A stretch of DNA of 64,000 nucleotides from the NCBI GenBank assembly GCA_028274465.1, contig CM051458.1:87874085-87938084 (forward strand), given 5' to 3'. Shown here piece after piece: positions 1 to 11,299 of this stretch. The translations under genes and the position numbers were made by a program. The DNA comes from Plantago ovata (Eukaryota; Streptophyta; Magnoliopsida; Lamiales; Plantaginaceae). Each line of letters opens with the position of its first letter. Positions within the stretch are counted from its first letter, which is position 1. The notes under the pieces are model-generated. The model saw only the letters and a program-made list of their open reading frames with translations, was not told where the DNA came from and ran no database searches.

Positions 1-64
1 TTTTTTTTTTTTATGTTTTCCATTTCAAATTCAATTACATTTTAGTCCTCAAAACTGTAGCTAA

Positions 65-1119
65 GACCGTGTTTGTTTGGGAAGAAAAACTTCAGTGACA
101 GAGTTGTAATTATTGCTCAATCAACTTAAAAAACTCAATTTGGGTACTAAAATGTCATTGTTGAACTAAGTTGTATTATGTTATTAGGTGTCACAAGGAT
201 ACCCTACCCTATTCTGATAGTAATCCATTATATTTTATATTACAAATACATTTAGTTCAATTATGTTCGGACATAAAGAACAGTTTCCTACTTGCACAGT
301 AATAAAGATGAACCAACAAATACCATGAAAGTGAATTTCATAAAAGTTGGCATTTTATTAAATATTAGAAAAATTACTTAATATTAGTATATTAGAAAAG
401 TATCTGATTTTCGTCATATTTAAAATATTTTATAACTTTTACAAGAATTCCCATTAATATACCACATAGTTTGTTTTGATATATTATCCTCCACAACCAA
501 TATACCATATACTTATGCTAATATCTACTTTAGTCCAAGTGCAGAGGATTATGGTTATAAGTCGGAGGGAGTAACTTTTCATGGAATAGGATTTGGTTTT
601 TTTCTTCTAAAATTCTCATTAAGTTAAATTGAGTTATATTTTTTTATTTATTTTTTATATTACAAATAAGTTTAGATTAATTAGATAAATTAACTTCATT
701 TCAGTTCTATTTTGTTCTATTTAGACAAAAATAGCATATCCATAGTCTATGAGGTGTCATGACACTAGAGGTCATAGGTTCAATTCTCGCCAAGTGCGGA
801 ATTATTTATTATTTATTATACTAGGTTTGTAATGCTACTTGTAATAGTTCGATTATTAAAAGAAATAGTTAGATACTATGAGTAACCCAAGTACTCTATT
901 TGTTTCCATCTTAACCATTTAAACTAGAAGTTATTTTTAATGTGACTCAACTATGCATGGGAGGCTAGCTTCTCAATTATTATGTGTTTGTAAAATAAGA
1001 ACAAGTTATTACTTCACCATCCCTAGTAGATGAAATAATTACATTGAAGTCCAAAAATTCAAAAAATAAATTTAAGTGACTTAAAATTTACTATTTAATT
1101 TGTCCAGCCAAACATGGTC
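65..1119. mobile_element. Possible PIF/Harbinger-like non-autonomous element
   Basis: The ends form imperfect terminal inverted repeats: GACCGTGTTTGTTTGG at the left and, read inward from the right end, GACCATGTTTGGCTGG. Both are preceded by a TWA trinucleotide (TAA left, TTA on the right as read on the plus strand), as expected for PIF/Harbinger, but the two copies are not identical, so the boundary is tentative. The interior is AT-rich and non-coding and contains a SINE-like copy near 750-860. A plain AT-rich spacer with a chance inverted repeat is the alternative. Confidence 0.35.
748..861 (+). repeat. tRNA-related SINE-like repeat, copy A
   Basis: A GTGTCATGACACT palindrome is followed by AGGTCATAGGTTCAATTCTCG, whose GGTTCAATTC core resembles a Pol III box B. 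After it come a TTATTTATTATT stretch and TTTGTAATGCTACTTGTAAT. The same order of motifs recurs in reverse orientation at 60691-60840, so this is a dispersed family rather than unique sequence. Box A is not clear in this copy, and no target-site duplication was found. Confidence 0.5.
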
Positions 1120-1122
1120 TTA

Positions 1123-1724
1123 TAATTTTCAGAATTTTCTTTTTCTTTTTTATATCTTCTTCTTTTTCTTCTTTTCTATCTTCTTCCTTTTTCTTTCTTT
1201 CCTTTTTTTTTTTTCATCTTCTACAGGTACCGGATCTCCGATCGAGCTTCACTGTAGTGAAACTCTGATCAAGCTTCACAGCCCCGAATCGGGAATGTGA
1301 AGAGCTTCACAGCTTGCCGGTCGGAGCTCAGTGACTCCGATCACCAGAGCTCTGATTTCTTTAGCTTTTTTATTTTTATTTTTAATATATACTTTATTTT
1401 ATGTTATATTTAATATGTAATGTTAAATTTATTAGAGTTCATTTTGCAATAAAGTTTTGTATTAGTTTGAAATTTAAAAAAGTTAGGTGTGACAACTATA
1501 GGTTGAATTGAAAATATTTGAGGCAAATGAAATTCAATTTGTTTGGTCAAAATCAGAATCCAATTTTGAGTCAGCGGTAAAATCGTACTTTCATTGGTTT
1601 AGTTCGTGAAAAGTCAAATTCGCGGGCTCAGACGTAAATAAAGGGTGGTCTTCGTAATTGTTTGGTCTACGTTAGTTAATCTGTAATAAACGAATTTAAG
1701 GAGGGTACTGGATGTAAGAGACCC
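1123..1724. mobile_element. Mutator-like element relic (same family as 29487-30276)
   Basis: A C/T tract at about 1130-1215 is followed by a GC-richer palindromic block (about 1216-1350) with repeated GAGCTTCAC and CTCCGATC motifs. A tail then aligns by eye, with many mismatches, to the element at 29487-30276: shared phrases include GAAATTTAAAAAAGTTA, TTCATTG.TTTAGTTCG and AAAAGTCAA. The right end GTACTGGATGTAAGAGACCC corresponds to that element's terminal inverted repeat. The left terminal repeat is missing, so this copy is truncated or interrupted by the element at 65-1119. Confidence 0.5.
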
Positions 1725-2085
1725 AAATAATAAAGATCAAGGATTGAAATACAATTTTCCAGAGGATCCTTGTTTTGTTTGGATTTGGACGGTTATCTCC
1801 GTACCCAATCTCAGCTAGATCATTTTATGTGGCTACTTCTCTACGTACATCATAGTACATCTATGTTTTATTTTGTTTAGGAAAGTTTAAAGGTAAATTG
1901 CAAGTAACACCTTATAGTTATACAAAATGCACACCAGTCCAAAAAAAAACTACGAATTTGTACCAAAACCCCTGACTTATATATAAATCCTCCTAGACAC
2001 CAGAATTCGTGTAACCACGTAACCAACAACAATGCTATGGTAAACCCTACTGATATTTACTCGATAATGTTAGAATTCTAGGATC

Positions 2086-2802
2086 GGGCGAAGCCAGTAT
2101 ATGTCGAGCGGGGACAACTGCCCCCACTCAACTTTTTTTTTTTAGTACCATATACATCTTTTCACTTTTGCCCCACCTCAAAAATTATTTTGCCCTCCCT
2201 AATATTCTGAAAAGTATAATTTAAGTCCACTAATACTTTGTAAAACGAATGGGGTAATAAACATGAATGCAAACTTGAATCCCCATGATGCAAATAAAGA
2301 CAATGATGCAAATACTCGTTACCAAAATCAATCACTCTCGTTTCCTCGTTACACACCAACACGAAACATAAAACTCTTTTGTTCTGAAATCTCACTTGAT
2401 CAATTTTAATGAATTAAGGGTCCATATTTTTTAGTATAAAACTAGGGTTCCTTAATAACAAAATGAACATCTTAGTTTAACAAATATATGCTAATCCACG
2501 ATCTTGACCAACTTACACTCTAAGCACTGTTCCAAATTCTGATTTTCGGGCTGGCAAACAATCCTTAGGGTTATTAAAAACAACCTAAATAAAATGATAA
2601 ATTAAATTGAAAAATAATAAAAAGAGTTTTAAAAAATCTTCTTATTCTCTAAAACTCTGGTACCGAAATCATTTTTCGGTAGCTTTTAGAGCTCACCAGA
2701 ACGAGGCTATTATGCAACAATTTCAAAATCATGAGTTGCCGTCGAAAGAAATTGTGTCGCGTATTTCTGCCCCCTCCTAGACTTTCCTCCCGGCTTCGCC
2801 CC
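2086..2802. mobile_element. Possible inverted-repeat-bounded element
   Basis: GGGCGAAGCC at 2086-2095 is inverted as GGCTTCGCCC at 2792-2801. Next to them lie further weak inverted similarities, including a GGGGACAACTGCCCCC-type segment at the left and CCCCCTCCTAG at the right. About 700 bases of AT-rich non-coding DNA lie between. I could not find a target-site duplication, so class and exact ends are unknown. A chance or decayed inverted repeat remains possible. Confidence 0.35.
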
Positions 2803-4809
2803 TGTCTATGTGTAAAATGGAGCACTAAATTTCCCTCTAGTCACACGTTTCTAGTCCTCTAACATTTCAAGTATAAGAGTATAAGAGTAGGAAAGTAATA
2901 CGTAATAATGAAAGGAGGTGTTTTGTTAAGTTGTATAGGTCTTAGGCGGTGTTTATGTTATTTGCCCATGACAACTGACAGAGTGATCCGCGATGATTGG
3001 TTCAGATGGATCGAGCCGGCAACGGGTGGTGATGTAGGAGCTATAGTGACACGACACGGTCCCAAAATGAGATTAGACATGTAAGACTAGTCAAAATACC
3101 TTTTAATTAATTTATTCTTTATTATTGTAATATAATTAAAAAAAATTTTACTGTTAGCGTAACGGAATCGTTACGTCCATTTGAGTGAGTTACGTACATT
3201 TATAAAAGTTTATAATCGCGCTAAAGTTTATTGATTAATTTAAGTAAGGTTCAGTGGTAACTGAGCTTTCGAATTAGATGATTCCGAAGCTAATAGGATC
3301 TAAGTTACATTACTTGTAGATATTATTTCCAGAAATTTGGACATGATGATTCGGCAATTATATGATGTTTTAACTTTTGCTGCAACTTAATTTGCACTTG
3401 TTGGCTTACTGAACTGTATCTATCATATCATATCATAATCAGATATCAATCGGTCGGAATTTAATGATAAGACGACATCTATCTCTTTTAATTGGCTCGG
3501 CAAACAGTTGAGTTCGTTATTGGTACTAAGCTATCAGTAAAGATCGGGTTAAATTTGCCATGTGGATTGTTTGATCAAGTCTAGATTGTTTGATCAAGTC
3601 TACTTAACATTAGGTACTTTATATCTCAAGTGAAGTTTCATTTGGATTAGGATAGAATGTTGAAGATAAACATTAATAACAAGATGTGAGAAGAATCATC
3701 ACTATTGGTTGAAGATGAGTTGTATTTATTCGAGCTCTCTGTAAATTTTATTTCATTACTAATAAATTTTGCAATTTCAAAATAAGAAAAAAGTGAGGAT
3801 AAATAAATTTGAATTCACCCATAAATCTTGAGTTCGAATTTTGTTGGTATATATACATATATACCGTCGGGATTGCCATCTCTAAAGTAGTCGTTCCGAC
3901 ATGCTTAAGTACTCACGTATATTAGAATTGTCTTTCCATACCTTTTAACTCTGATATACTTACGTACTCTAAAGTTGTCATCCCCATATGTTTAAGTACT
4001 CATGTATGTTAGAATTGTCTTTCCACACCTTTTAACTCAGATATGCTTAAGTAAGATGTCATCCCCATATGCTTAAATAATCACATATGTTAGAACTTCT
4101 ATACCTTTTAAATCCTAATTAGCTCTTAGAGTTGGACATACATTAGACAAATAGACAATGAGGTGACCGATATGAAGCCTAAATCATTACTTCTTATTTA
4201 GTTATTTATATCGACAACCGGGTTTATGGGGTTAGAAAGTTCATGGGGGTGTGTACAAGGGAGGTGTGGATGAATCGATGTATGGAAGGAGTGTATCATT
4301 TATACACTCTCGAGTAGGAGTAGGGAGTCGCCTAGGGCGTATGTACGAAAATATTTTTTTATTATTATTAACAAAATGATCATTTTGTTATAGATAAATA
4401 AAAGATATACAGTACAAAGTATCAAACAATATTATACACCAGAAGCACAGCTACGCCTTTGCTCTCAAGGGTGTAAAATTTTCATGTGAATAAATTGATT
4501 TTTGTTGTTAAAAAAATTATGTAGCATATACTCTCATAGTATATTATTAGTGCTAATAGCTAGCTGTGAGCTTGTGAACCAAAACAAAATCTGATGGTTG
4601 GTAGCTAGCGATAATTTAAGGGGTACGTGTTAAGTTTGATTATTTCACTAAATGTTGCATAGCTACTAAAGTAAACTATAGACTAACAACAAATAACATC
4701 AGTGGTTCTTGAATTTTCAAATCTGCTGCAAAAGGATCTTCCATTTTTGTAACAGTGACACTATTGGTATGTGCAGAATGTGTGATCCAGGATTCATATT
4801 CCACACAAG
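2803..4809. other. Intergenic, AT-rich, local tandem repeats only
   Basis: No coding pattern was seen. A 19-bp unit GATTGTTTGATCAAGTCTA is repeated exactly twice at 3565-3602. An imperfect repeat of about 80-85 bp occurs between 3899 and 4120: three copies begin at about 3899, 3985 and 4066 with CATATGCTTAAGTA-type sequence, followed by GTTAGAATTGTCTTTCC and ACCTTTTAA; the third is shortened. The rest holds nothing I can name. Confidence 0.6.
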
Positions 4810-4811
4810 TA

Positions 4812-5061
4812 CTCCCTCCGTCCCAGAGCAGTTGCACCATTTGCTTTTGGACACAGAAAATAAGGAGAAGATTTAAATATTGAGTTATATTGATAGTGAG
4901 TGTTGCTTTTGCTTTATAGAGGATTTGTGGCCACAAAAATGTGTTGATGGAATATAAAATTATTATAACCATGTCCAAATATGACAAATAAATGAAATGG
5001 TGCAACTCTAACGGGACGCTCAAAATGGCAAAATGGTGCAACTGTTTTGGGACGGAGGGAG
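4812..5061. mobile_element. Stowaway-type MITE
   Basis: A 250-bp element is bounded by CTCCCTCCGTCCC at the left and GGGACGGAGGGAG at the right, the classic Stowaway terminal inverted repeat. It is flanked by TA dinucleotides at 4810-4811 and 5062-5063 as target-site duplication. Subterminal GTTGCACCATTT / AAATGGTGCAACT also pair. Stowaway elements are non-autonomous derivatives of Tc1/mariner transposons. It has no coding content; a 121-codon antisense frame crossing it is spurious. Confidence 0.9.
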
Positions 5062-5577
5062 TATCTTTTTATTTCACTCAAGTCCAAAATTTCCTTTGAT
5101 ATGCATTGTTTTGCTCAAATTCAATATCAATGGATTACTGCTTAATTACATATGAACAAGAAGCAGAACAAAAATAAACTCACCGGTGTCCTTGGAACAA
5201 GTGCATGGAAACTAACAGGAGATTTTGTGTTTGGAGAAATACTCAATTTGATTGTATAAGTTTACTACTCTATCCGTTTAATTTGGTCATATAAATTTTT
5301 AACTGAGTAATAAACATACATGCACAAAAGTGGCATAGATTGTTTGGAAAGAGTTCTTAAAAACAAAAAAAGAAAAAAAAAAATAAAATAAGCCAATTGC
5401 TCTAGAATCTTAAAAGAAAAGGCAAAATTACGGCACACATTGGTAAAGAATTAGCAATGTCTAATGTGTATCATCATTCATCACCCCCTGATTGTTTGGA
5501 GTAATTGGTAGATCAAAAAGTCACACACTACTACTACAGTACTAGCTAGCTAGCTATGCCCTTTTAATAATGTGTAA

Positions 5578-6274
5578 GACCATCTCCAGCAGGGGCTGGA
5601 GATGGGTCTGAGAATATTTTCTCAGACTGTCCATCAGCTCCAGCAGGAGCTTGCTGGAGCTGATGGGCTGTTTTGGCCCAGACTGGTCTGGGCTTGCCCA
5701 GACCAGTCTGGGCAGTTTTTTTATTTTTTTTTAATTTTTTTCTTTTTTTTTCTTTTCTTTCTTCTTTTTATCTTATTTCATTTTTTCTTTTCACTTTCCT
5801 TTTTCCTTTTTTTTTACTTTCCTTCTTCTTTCCTTTAATTTCATTCTTCATTATTCTTATGTTTAATTTTTTTTAATTTTTTTGGAGTTTACTTTGTTTT
5901 AATTTAAACAAGTAAATAGTAGCAACTTTACTAATAATTATAATAAAATAAAACTTGAAAAAGAAAGAAATACACAATACAACTTATAAAAAAATACAAA
6001 CACAATTTAGCAAACACAAGTTTTCATTTTCCATTGCGAAACTTCCAAGTATGCTCGATCAAATCTCTTTGTAACTCTAAAGAAATGAGAAAATGTATAA
6101 AGTGGTTTAAAAAGAAAGGAGAAAAGAAAAAGAAAATTGGGTTTGATAGTTTTATTGTTGGAGATGAAGAGAGTTTGAGTGGGTTTGAGAGAATAAAAAA
6201 GATTATAATGTTAGTGGAATGCTGACGTGGCAGGAGAGAGAGGGTTTGAGAGGGTTTGAGTGTTGGAGATGGTC
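5578..6274. mobile_element. PIF/Harbinger-type non-autonomous element
   Basis: A 697-bp element has GACCATCTCCA at the left end and TGGAGATGGTC at the right, flanked on both sides by TAA (5575-5577 and 6275-6277), the 3-bp TWA duplication typical of PIF/Harbinger. Inside the left end are stacked palindromes (TCTGAGAATATTTTCTCAGA; CATCAGCTCCAGCAGGAGC and its inverse; GCCCAGACTGGTCTGGGC), then a pyrimidine tract at about 5715-5850. A GCTGACGTGGCA motif sits near the right end. It ends about 430 bases upstream of the NSP2 start codon and so lies in that promoter region. Confidence 0.75.
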
Positions 6275-6708
6275 TAATGCCTTAACCTCCAGCCAGTTCT
6301 TTTTTTCTAAATTTAGAATTCACAAACTCTAATAATCTTGTGAACTGATCAATCATTAGAATTTTAAATCAGCTAATGGGACTGCAGCATTAGCATGATA
6401 TTTGTTTTGTGTGACATCAAATTAGCTTTCATATATATAAAATTAATGGGAACCATGATTAAGACTCAAATTAGTATAATAATCACCTAATGCCTGGTGT
6501 TAACAGCCCCACTAATTTGATTGTAACCCTTCACTGATCCCCTTATATTAATGCCTCTCCTCTTATTGCCTCCTACCAACACTTGTCTCTAGCTTCATCA
6601 CTTCCTCTGCTTCCTCTGCTCTCACTTCTTTCTTAAACACTTCCCCTGAGCTTTAAAAGATACTCCTGCTTTTGAAAATTGTAGTTAACTTAACACTATT
6701 CCTAGGCC

Positions 6709-8193
6709 ATGGCAATGGTTATGGACCTTGACTTTTCAAATTTTACTTACAGCACTACAACTACTACCACCACTACTACCACCACCACCACCACTTCGAC
6801 CGATGATGGTTGCGACTGGAACCATTGGTCCCCTGTCGTCGACTGGGAGGCGCTTTCTGGGGGCCAGGAGGATTTCCACAATCTACTTGACTCTATGATT
6901 GATGAAAATGTTGCACTACACAGTTCTGCTTGGCCGAAGATTCAAGAAGAGTGTAACAACTTGTCCCCTGAGTACACCACAATGACCGACGAGGACACCA
7001 TAGACACGGAGGATGTCAAGGGCATGAGGCTAATCCACCTTTTAACCGCAGCAGCTGAGGCTCTTACGGGTGAAAATAAGTGCCTGGAGTTGGCTAGGGT
7101 GATATTGGTTCGGCTCAAGGAGTTAGTGTCGCCAAATGATGGCACTAACATGGAGAGGTTAGCAGCCTATTTCGCCGATGCCTTACAAGGCCTGTTAGAT
7201 GGTGCGCCTTGCGGGAAGCAAGTTGTAGGGAGTGGTGGACAAGTCCATTACAAGGAGGAGTTCCACCAGACAGATGTGCTTGCCGCGTTCCAATTGTTAC
7301 AAGACATGTCACCTTATGTGAAATTCGGGCATTTCACTGCGAACCAGGCGATATTGGAAGCGGTGACAAATGATAGGAGGGTTCATATTGTTGACTATGA
7401 TATCATGGAGGGTATCCAGTGGGCGTCGCTAATGCAAGCATTGGTTTCGCGGAAAGATGGACCCCCTACTCCGCACCTAAGGATTACTGCATTATCGAGG
7501 AGTGGAAGTGGAAGGCGATCACTCAGCTCAATTCAAGAAACCGGACGCCGATTGACAGCCTTTGCGGCTTCTATAGGCCAGCCGTTCTCATTCCACCAGT
7601 GTAGATTGGACGCGGATGAGACATTTCGTCCTTCCTCTTTAAAATTGGTTAGAGGGGAAGCGTTAATTATTAATTGTATGTTGCACTTGCCACACTTTAG
7701 GCACAGGGCCCCAAATTCAATTGCCTCTTTTTTATCCGGGGCCAAGACTCTAAACCCGCGACTCGTTACACTAGTGGAGGAGGAGATGGGGTCCACAAGT
7801 GATGCAGGGTTTGTGGGGCGGTTCATGGACTCATTACACCATTACTCCGCCATGTATGATTCATTGGAAGCTGGGTTTCCGATGCAGGGTTTGGCCCGAG
7901 CACTAGTGGAACGAGTGTTTTTGGGGCCTAGAATTGCAGGGTCATTAGCCCGTATTTATCATTCCCGCCCAGAGGAGGAAGGATGTTCTTGGGACCGATG
8001 GTTGGGGGCTGTTGGATTTCGACCCATGAACATAAGTTTTGCCAATCATTGCCAAGCCAAGTTGTTACTTGGATTGTACAATGATGGGTATAGAGTGGAA
8101 GAGTTGAGCACAAATAAACTAGTCCTAGGATGGAAGTCACGACGCTTACTTTCAGCATCAATTTGGACCTCTCCGATGGATAGTGATTGTTAA
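6709..8193 (+). CDS. NSP2: GRAS transcription factor NSP2 (Nodulation Signaling Pathway 2)
   Basis: This is an intronless, intact frame of 494 codons. GRAS proteins of this branch act in the nucleus with NSP1 in symbiotic (Nod and mycorrhizal) signalling and in expression of strigolactone biosynthesis genes. A poly-threonine run (about residues 16-29) precedes the NSP2-type WNHWSPVVDWEAL motif (38-49). The GRAS domain follows from about 105: a leucine-rich segment starting GMRLIHLLTAAAEAL, the VHIVD motif at 225-229, and a C-terminal SAW region with WDRWLGAVGFRPMN and LGWKSRRLLSASIW. The length fits the family. The first ATG of the frame is used; an in-frame ATG four codons later is an alternative. 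A miR171h-type site lies at 7097-7117. A PIF-type element ends about 430 bases upstream. A more general GRAS paralogue is the alternative, but the N-terminal motif and the microRNA site argue for NSP2. Confidence 0.92.
   Translation: MAMVMDLDFSNFTYSTTTTTTTTTTTTTTSTDDGCDWNHWSPVVDWEALSGGQEDFHNLLDSMIDENVALHSSAWPKIQEECNNLSPEYTTMTDEDTIDTEDVKGMRLIHLLTAAAEALTGENKCLELARVILVRLKELVSPNDGTNMERLAAYFADALQGLLDGAPCGKQVVGSGGQVHYKEEFHQTDVLAAFQLLQDMSPYVKFGHFTANQAILEAVTNDRRVHIVDYDIMEGIQWASLMQALVSRKDGPPTPHLRITALSRSGSGRRSLSSIQETGRRLTAFAASIGQPFSFHQCRLDADETFRPSSLKLVRGEALIINCMLHLPHFRHRAPNSIASFLSGAKTLNPRLVTLVEEEMGSTSDAGFVGRFMDSLHHYSAMYDSLEAGFPMQGLARALVERVFLGPRIAGSLARIYHSRPEEEGCSWDRWLGAVGFRPMNISFANHCQAKLLLGLYNDGYRVEELSTNKLVLGWKSRRLLSASIWTSPMDSDC
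7097..7117 (+). promoter_or_regulatory. miR171h-type microRNA target site in NSP2
   Basis: Inside the GRAS coding region, GTGATATTGGTTCGGCTC (7099-7116) is nearly complementary to miR171h, the variant that targets NSP2 transcripts in legumes and other plants. From memory of the microRNA, one internal change would be a G:U pair and mismatches fall near the ends. The site encodes roughly residues 130-137. Cleavage here is inferred, not seen. It differs from the canonical HAM-type miR171 site, which has GGCGCGGCTC. Confidence 0.72.
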
Positions 8194-10300
8194 ATTGGTA
8201 AATTTAAGTTTTTTACTAGTAGTACATGTAAAATAAAGTGCGAAGATGTGTGGTAGAATTTTTGAGTTTCTTTTTCTTTTGTCCTACTCGGGTTGTACCA
8301 TATTTTTACCCAAGTATGATTAGTTAGTAGTGTCAAATTTGCAAAAATTTACCATACTTTCATCTTGAAGGTCTACAAATAAAGATCAATTGCACATACA
8401 AGCTAGCAAAAAGGCGTGGGATTTCACTCTGGTGTGGTCATGACTGATGTGATATGTCTCATTCACAATTTCATACATGTTGTTTGGTAAATATGTTAAT
8501 TAATGGTCATTATGTAATCATCATTAAAGTAACTCTAGTTGAACCATAACAACTTTAGAAACGTAAACTGTATGGTTTTAAATTAGGTGACCTATGTGTT
8601 GGGACTTCCAATTAAATCTATGATGAAGAAACTTTCTTATTCTTGAAGTTTTCTGTTTCACATTATCATCATGTGTAAAACACATTAAGTCATTAACTTC
8701 GCAACTCTTTGCTTCGTCTCTAAAATTTTAATTCGGTTGATATCTCCCCTCATGATTTTTGTCAGAGTCGAATTATCTATTCATGCCTTTTAATTTTTGG
8801 CTAGCTTTTTCGGCTAAACAAAAGGATGGATCAAAAAAGGGTTTCTATCCTTAACTCTTTAGATAGATAGACAACTACTAGGTTTATGGGATTTAGAAAG
8901 TTCTTCTGTATAGATGAAATTTGAATGATTCATTTGTAAAAAGGAGTGTATGCAAAACCTTAATTACGCGAATAAATTCAATTTGCGGCCTCAAGTACTA
9001 ACTTCACAACTCTAACTTTACATGCATTTACTGAGGTAAAATTAGCCGGGATAGATTATTTTAACCCACTTTACACTTCATTTCATGGAAAATCAATTAA
9101 CCTAAATTCTAAAGTAGTAATACGCCCTAGTAATACTCTAATACGTACCACCATTTAGTTAAGTGTTAATTATTACACATTTAAGGACATTTTATCCTGT
9201 ATGATAGTTGTTGAGACATCCCTGTGAGGTACAAACTTAATTGAAACATTCCAAAGTTTGATGACATATTATGAAGCTAGACTATATGAATATAGACACA
9301 TTAAAATGAATGAAAGAAGTAAAATAAAAATGGTAAGGAGCCAAAGAGGCTAACATCCAAATTACAAGACTTAATTAATTCTGAAGTACTTAATTAATAA
9401 TTATTGGATTAAATAATAAGGACCTGTAAAGCACTCCAAGCATCTTGCTGAGACAGATATGTCATACCACCAACAGTAATTGAGGTTTTAAGGATTAAGA
9501 AAATAACGTTGTTGTAATAATAATTTAAAGTGGTTTATTGTTTTTATTAGCCAAATAGCAGGGAATCAACTTTTGGGTATTGCGTCATCTACAGCCAGCA
9601 ACTAGCATTTGAAGACATTTCATTAATCCAATAAATATAAACTCAATACTTAAATCTTTAATTTTTGTTTTACGTATGCGTCATGCTATAGTACCACTGT
9701 ATTTTATTTATACTCCTATGTTGTCTCTTCATTTTGGTTATTATCTAAATCATGTCAGGACCTTGGATTAAGGCAATGTGAACTCTGAAAATAATTAGTA
9801 CTAATCCTTTAGGAGTTAATATACTTAATTATGTGGCTAAGGAAGTACTGTAGTACACATCTCAAAAGATGATGTACTTCTCATTAATCTTTTGTTAATC
9901 TGCTTTCGATCTATAGTAGTTCTGGAAGTATATTATTTACTAGTATAGAAGTTTTGGACCACATTTTGGGCATCACTTAGCTCCAGCCTAGAATTCCTGG
10001 CGAGTCACTAATGGTACCCGTGGCTCGACGGACAAGACTCGATCCTACTATGCCGGTGAGCGAACCTCAATCGCCCCATACTGGACCACAACCAGCGAAG
10101 GGAGAGTACTTCCGGCCTCTGCTACAACACGTTGGGAAAAAAGGAAAAAAACCTCATGTGGGCTTTAATGTTTGGAATGGACTTTGGAGACTTTTGGACT
10201 AATATATACAGGTCCAAAATGCATTTAGACTTGTTCTGATCTCAAATTCCTTGGATTAGAAGAAAATTTCAAAATTATATTTAAATATGTAAATAAGTAG
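8194..10300. other. Intergenic, no gene seen
   Basis: AT-rich sequence follows the NSP2 stop; AATAAAG at about 8231 and AATAAAGATC near 8378 are possible polyadenylation signals. The 63-codon frame near 10011-10202 shows no recognisable domain and no splice context, and I treat it as chance. Nothing else is supported. Confidence 0.6.
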
Positions 10301-10363
10301 AATCAGGGGTGGACCTAGGATTTAGAATTGGTGGTGGTGAATGGCATAATCACATATTCTCAT

Positions 10364-10427
10364 TCCGTGGAATTCGAACTTGTGACCAAGAGGGAGATAC
10401 TTTTATCTTTAACCAACTGAGCCAACC
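10364..10427 (-). repeat. tRNA-derived SINE relic
   Basis: Read on the minus strand, TTGGCTCAGTTGGTTAAAG (box A-like) is followed about 35 bases later by AAGTTCGAATTCC (box B-like), the spacing expected of a tRNA-related Pol III promoter. The region between is too degenerate for a functional tRNA cloverleaf. On the plus strand it is preceded by CAGGGGTGGACCTAGGATTT, a phrase that looks repeat-like. No target-site duplication was identified. Confidence 0.5.
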
Positions 10428-10997
10428 CTTGCACCAATTACCTAGTATTTGTCTCTTGATAAAGCATTAATCGAATTGAACAAAAACAAACATCAGTTCA
10501 CCTAGCATCTACTCATCCAAGCATTCTCAACATCATCAAACAAATTGAACAAAACAAGCATCAATTTACATATCATCTCCTCACTCCGGCATGATAAGTG
10601 AAATACTTGAGATAATTGATGTTTGATAAAAGTGATGCATAAATGTTTAACAAGACTTAACTGATAAGTAAAACAAGCGAGTTAGTTGGAGAAAATTTAG
10701 AATTATAATTAACCTTAATAATTGATGCTTGATAATGTTTAATAAGATTTTTAACTGATAAGTGGTGATATAGTGTGGTTGTTGGAGATAATTTAGAAAT
10801 ACAGTTAATCCTATTTATGCTAAAATTAATAGAATAACTACTTAATTTATTTTAAATATTTGATTAAATCGTAGAAGTTGTTTAGGCTTGGACTAATTTA
10901 TAACTTTTCCTATAAAAAAACTCTCTTATAAATTTCAATATATTTAACTTCATTAAAAAAAATAGAGTTGACTTTCTAGGAACCGGATTGCAATTCG

Positions 10998-11047
<50 letters not shown>

Positions 11048-11299
11048 TTTAAAAAGAAAGATGGAAAGTTTTTAGAAACCAAATAAGGATAAAAGAATGG
11101 ACAAAATAAAAGAACCAAGAGTTGCATGGCAATAAAATCGTGGTCCTGCTTGAGTCAAAACTCTGTGTATCAAAAGGGCTCTCTCTATTCTATTTATACT
11201 TACATGGAACGAAAATATAGTATTAGGATTCGACAAATCCAAATATGAAACGGAATTTATGTATATTTATATATATTCCTCTGCATAAAGATACATAAA
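10428..11299. other. Intergenic upstream of the lyase gene, with TA microsatellite
   Basis: The stretch is AT-rich. An (AT)n microsatellite runs from about 11000 to 11042. The 81-codon antisense frame over it is a product of that repeat. TATA-like strings occur at 11187-11196 and 11262-11275, within plausible distance of the lyase 5' leader, but I cannot choose between them. Confidence 0.6.

Noticed and set aside
1100..1300. 66-codon frame rich in Phe and Leu
   Set aside because: It is a translation of the C/T tract of a transposon relic; the same artefact occurs at 5602-5876 and 29585-29827.
3899..4120. CRISPR-like array
   Set aside because: Three imperfect copies of about 85 bp with no unique spacers, in plant DNA; ordinary tandem duplication.
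4676..5041. 121-codon minus-strand ORF
   Set aside because: It runs through a Stowaway MITE and has no recognisable domain.
6942..8161. Several antisense and alternate-frame ORFs of 60-97 codons
   Set aside because: They are shadows of the NSP2 coding sequence and show no domain.
10364..10427. Functional tRNA gene
   Set aside because: Box-like motifs are present, but the arms do not pair as a tRNA; a SINE relic fits better. The same applies at 25304, 28897, 34328 and 60691.
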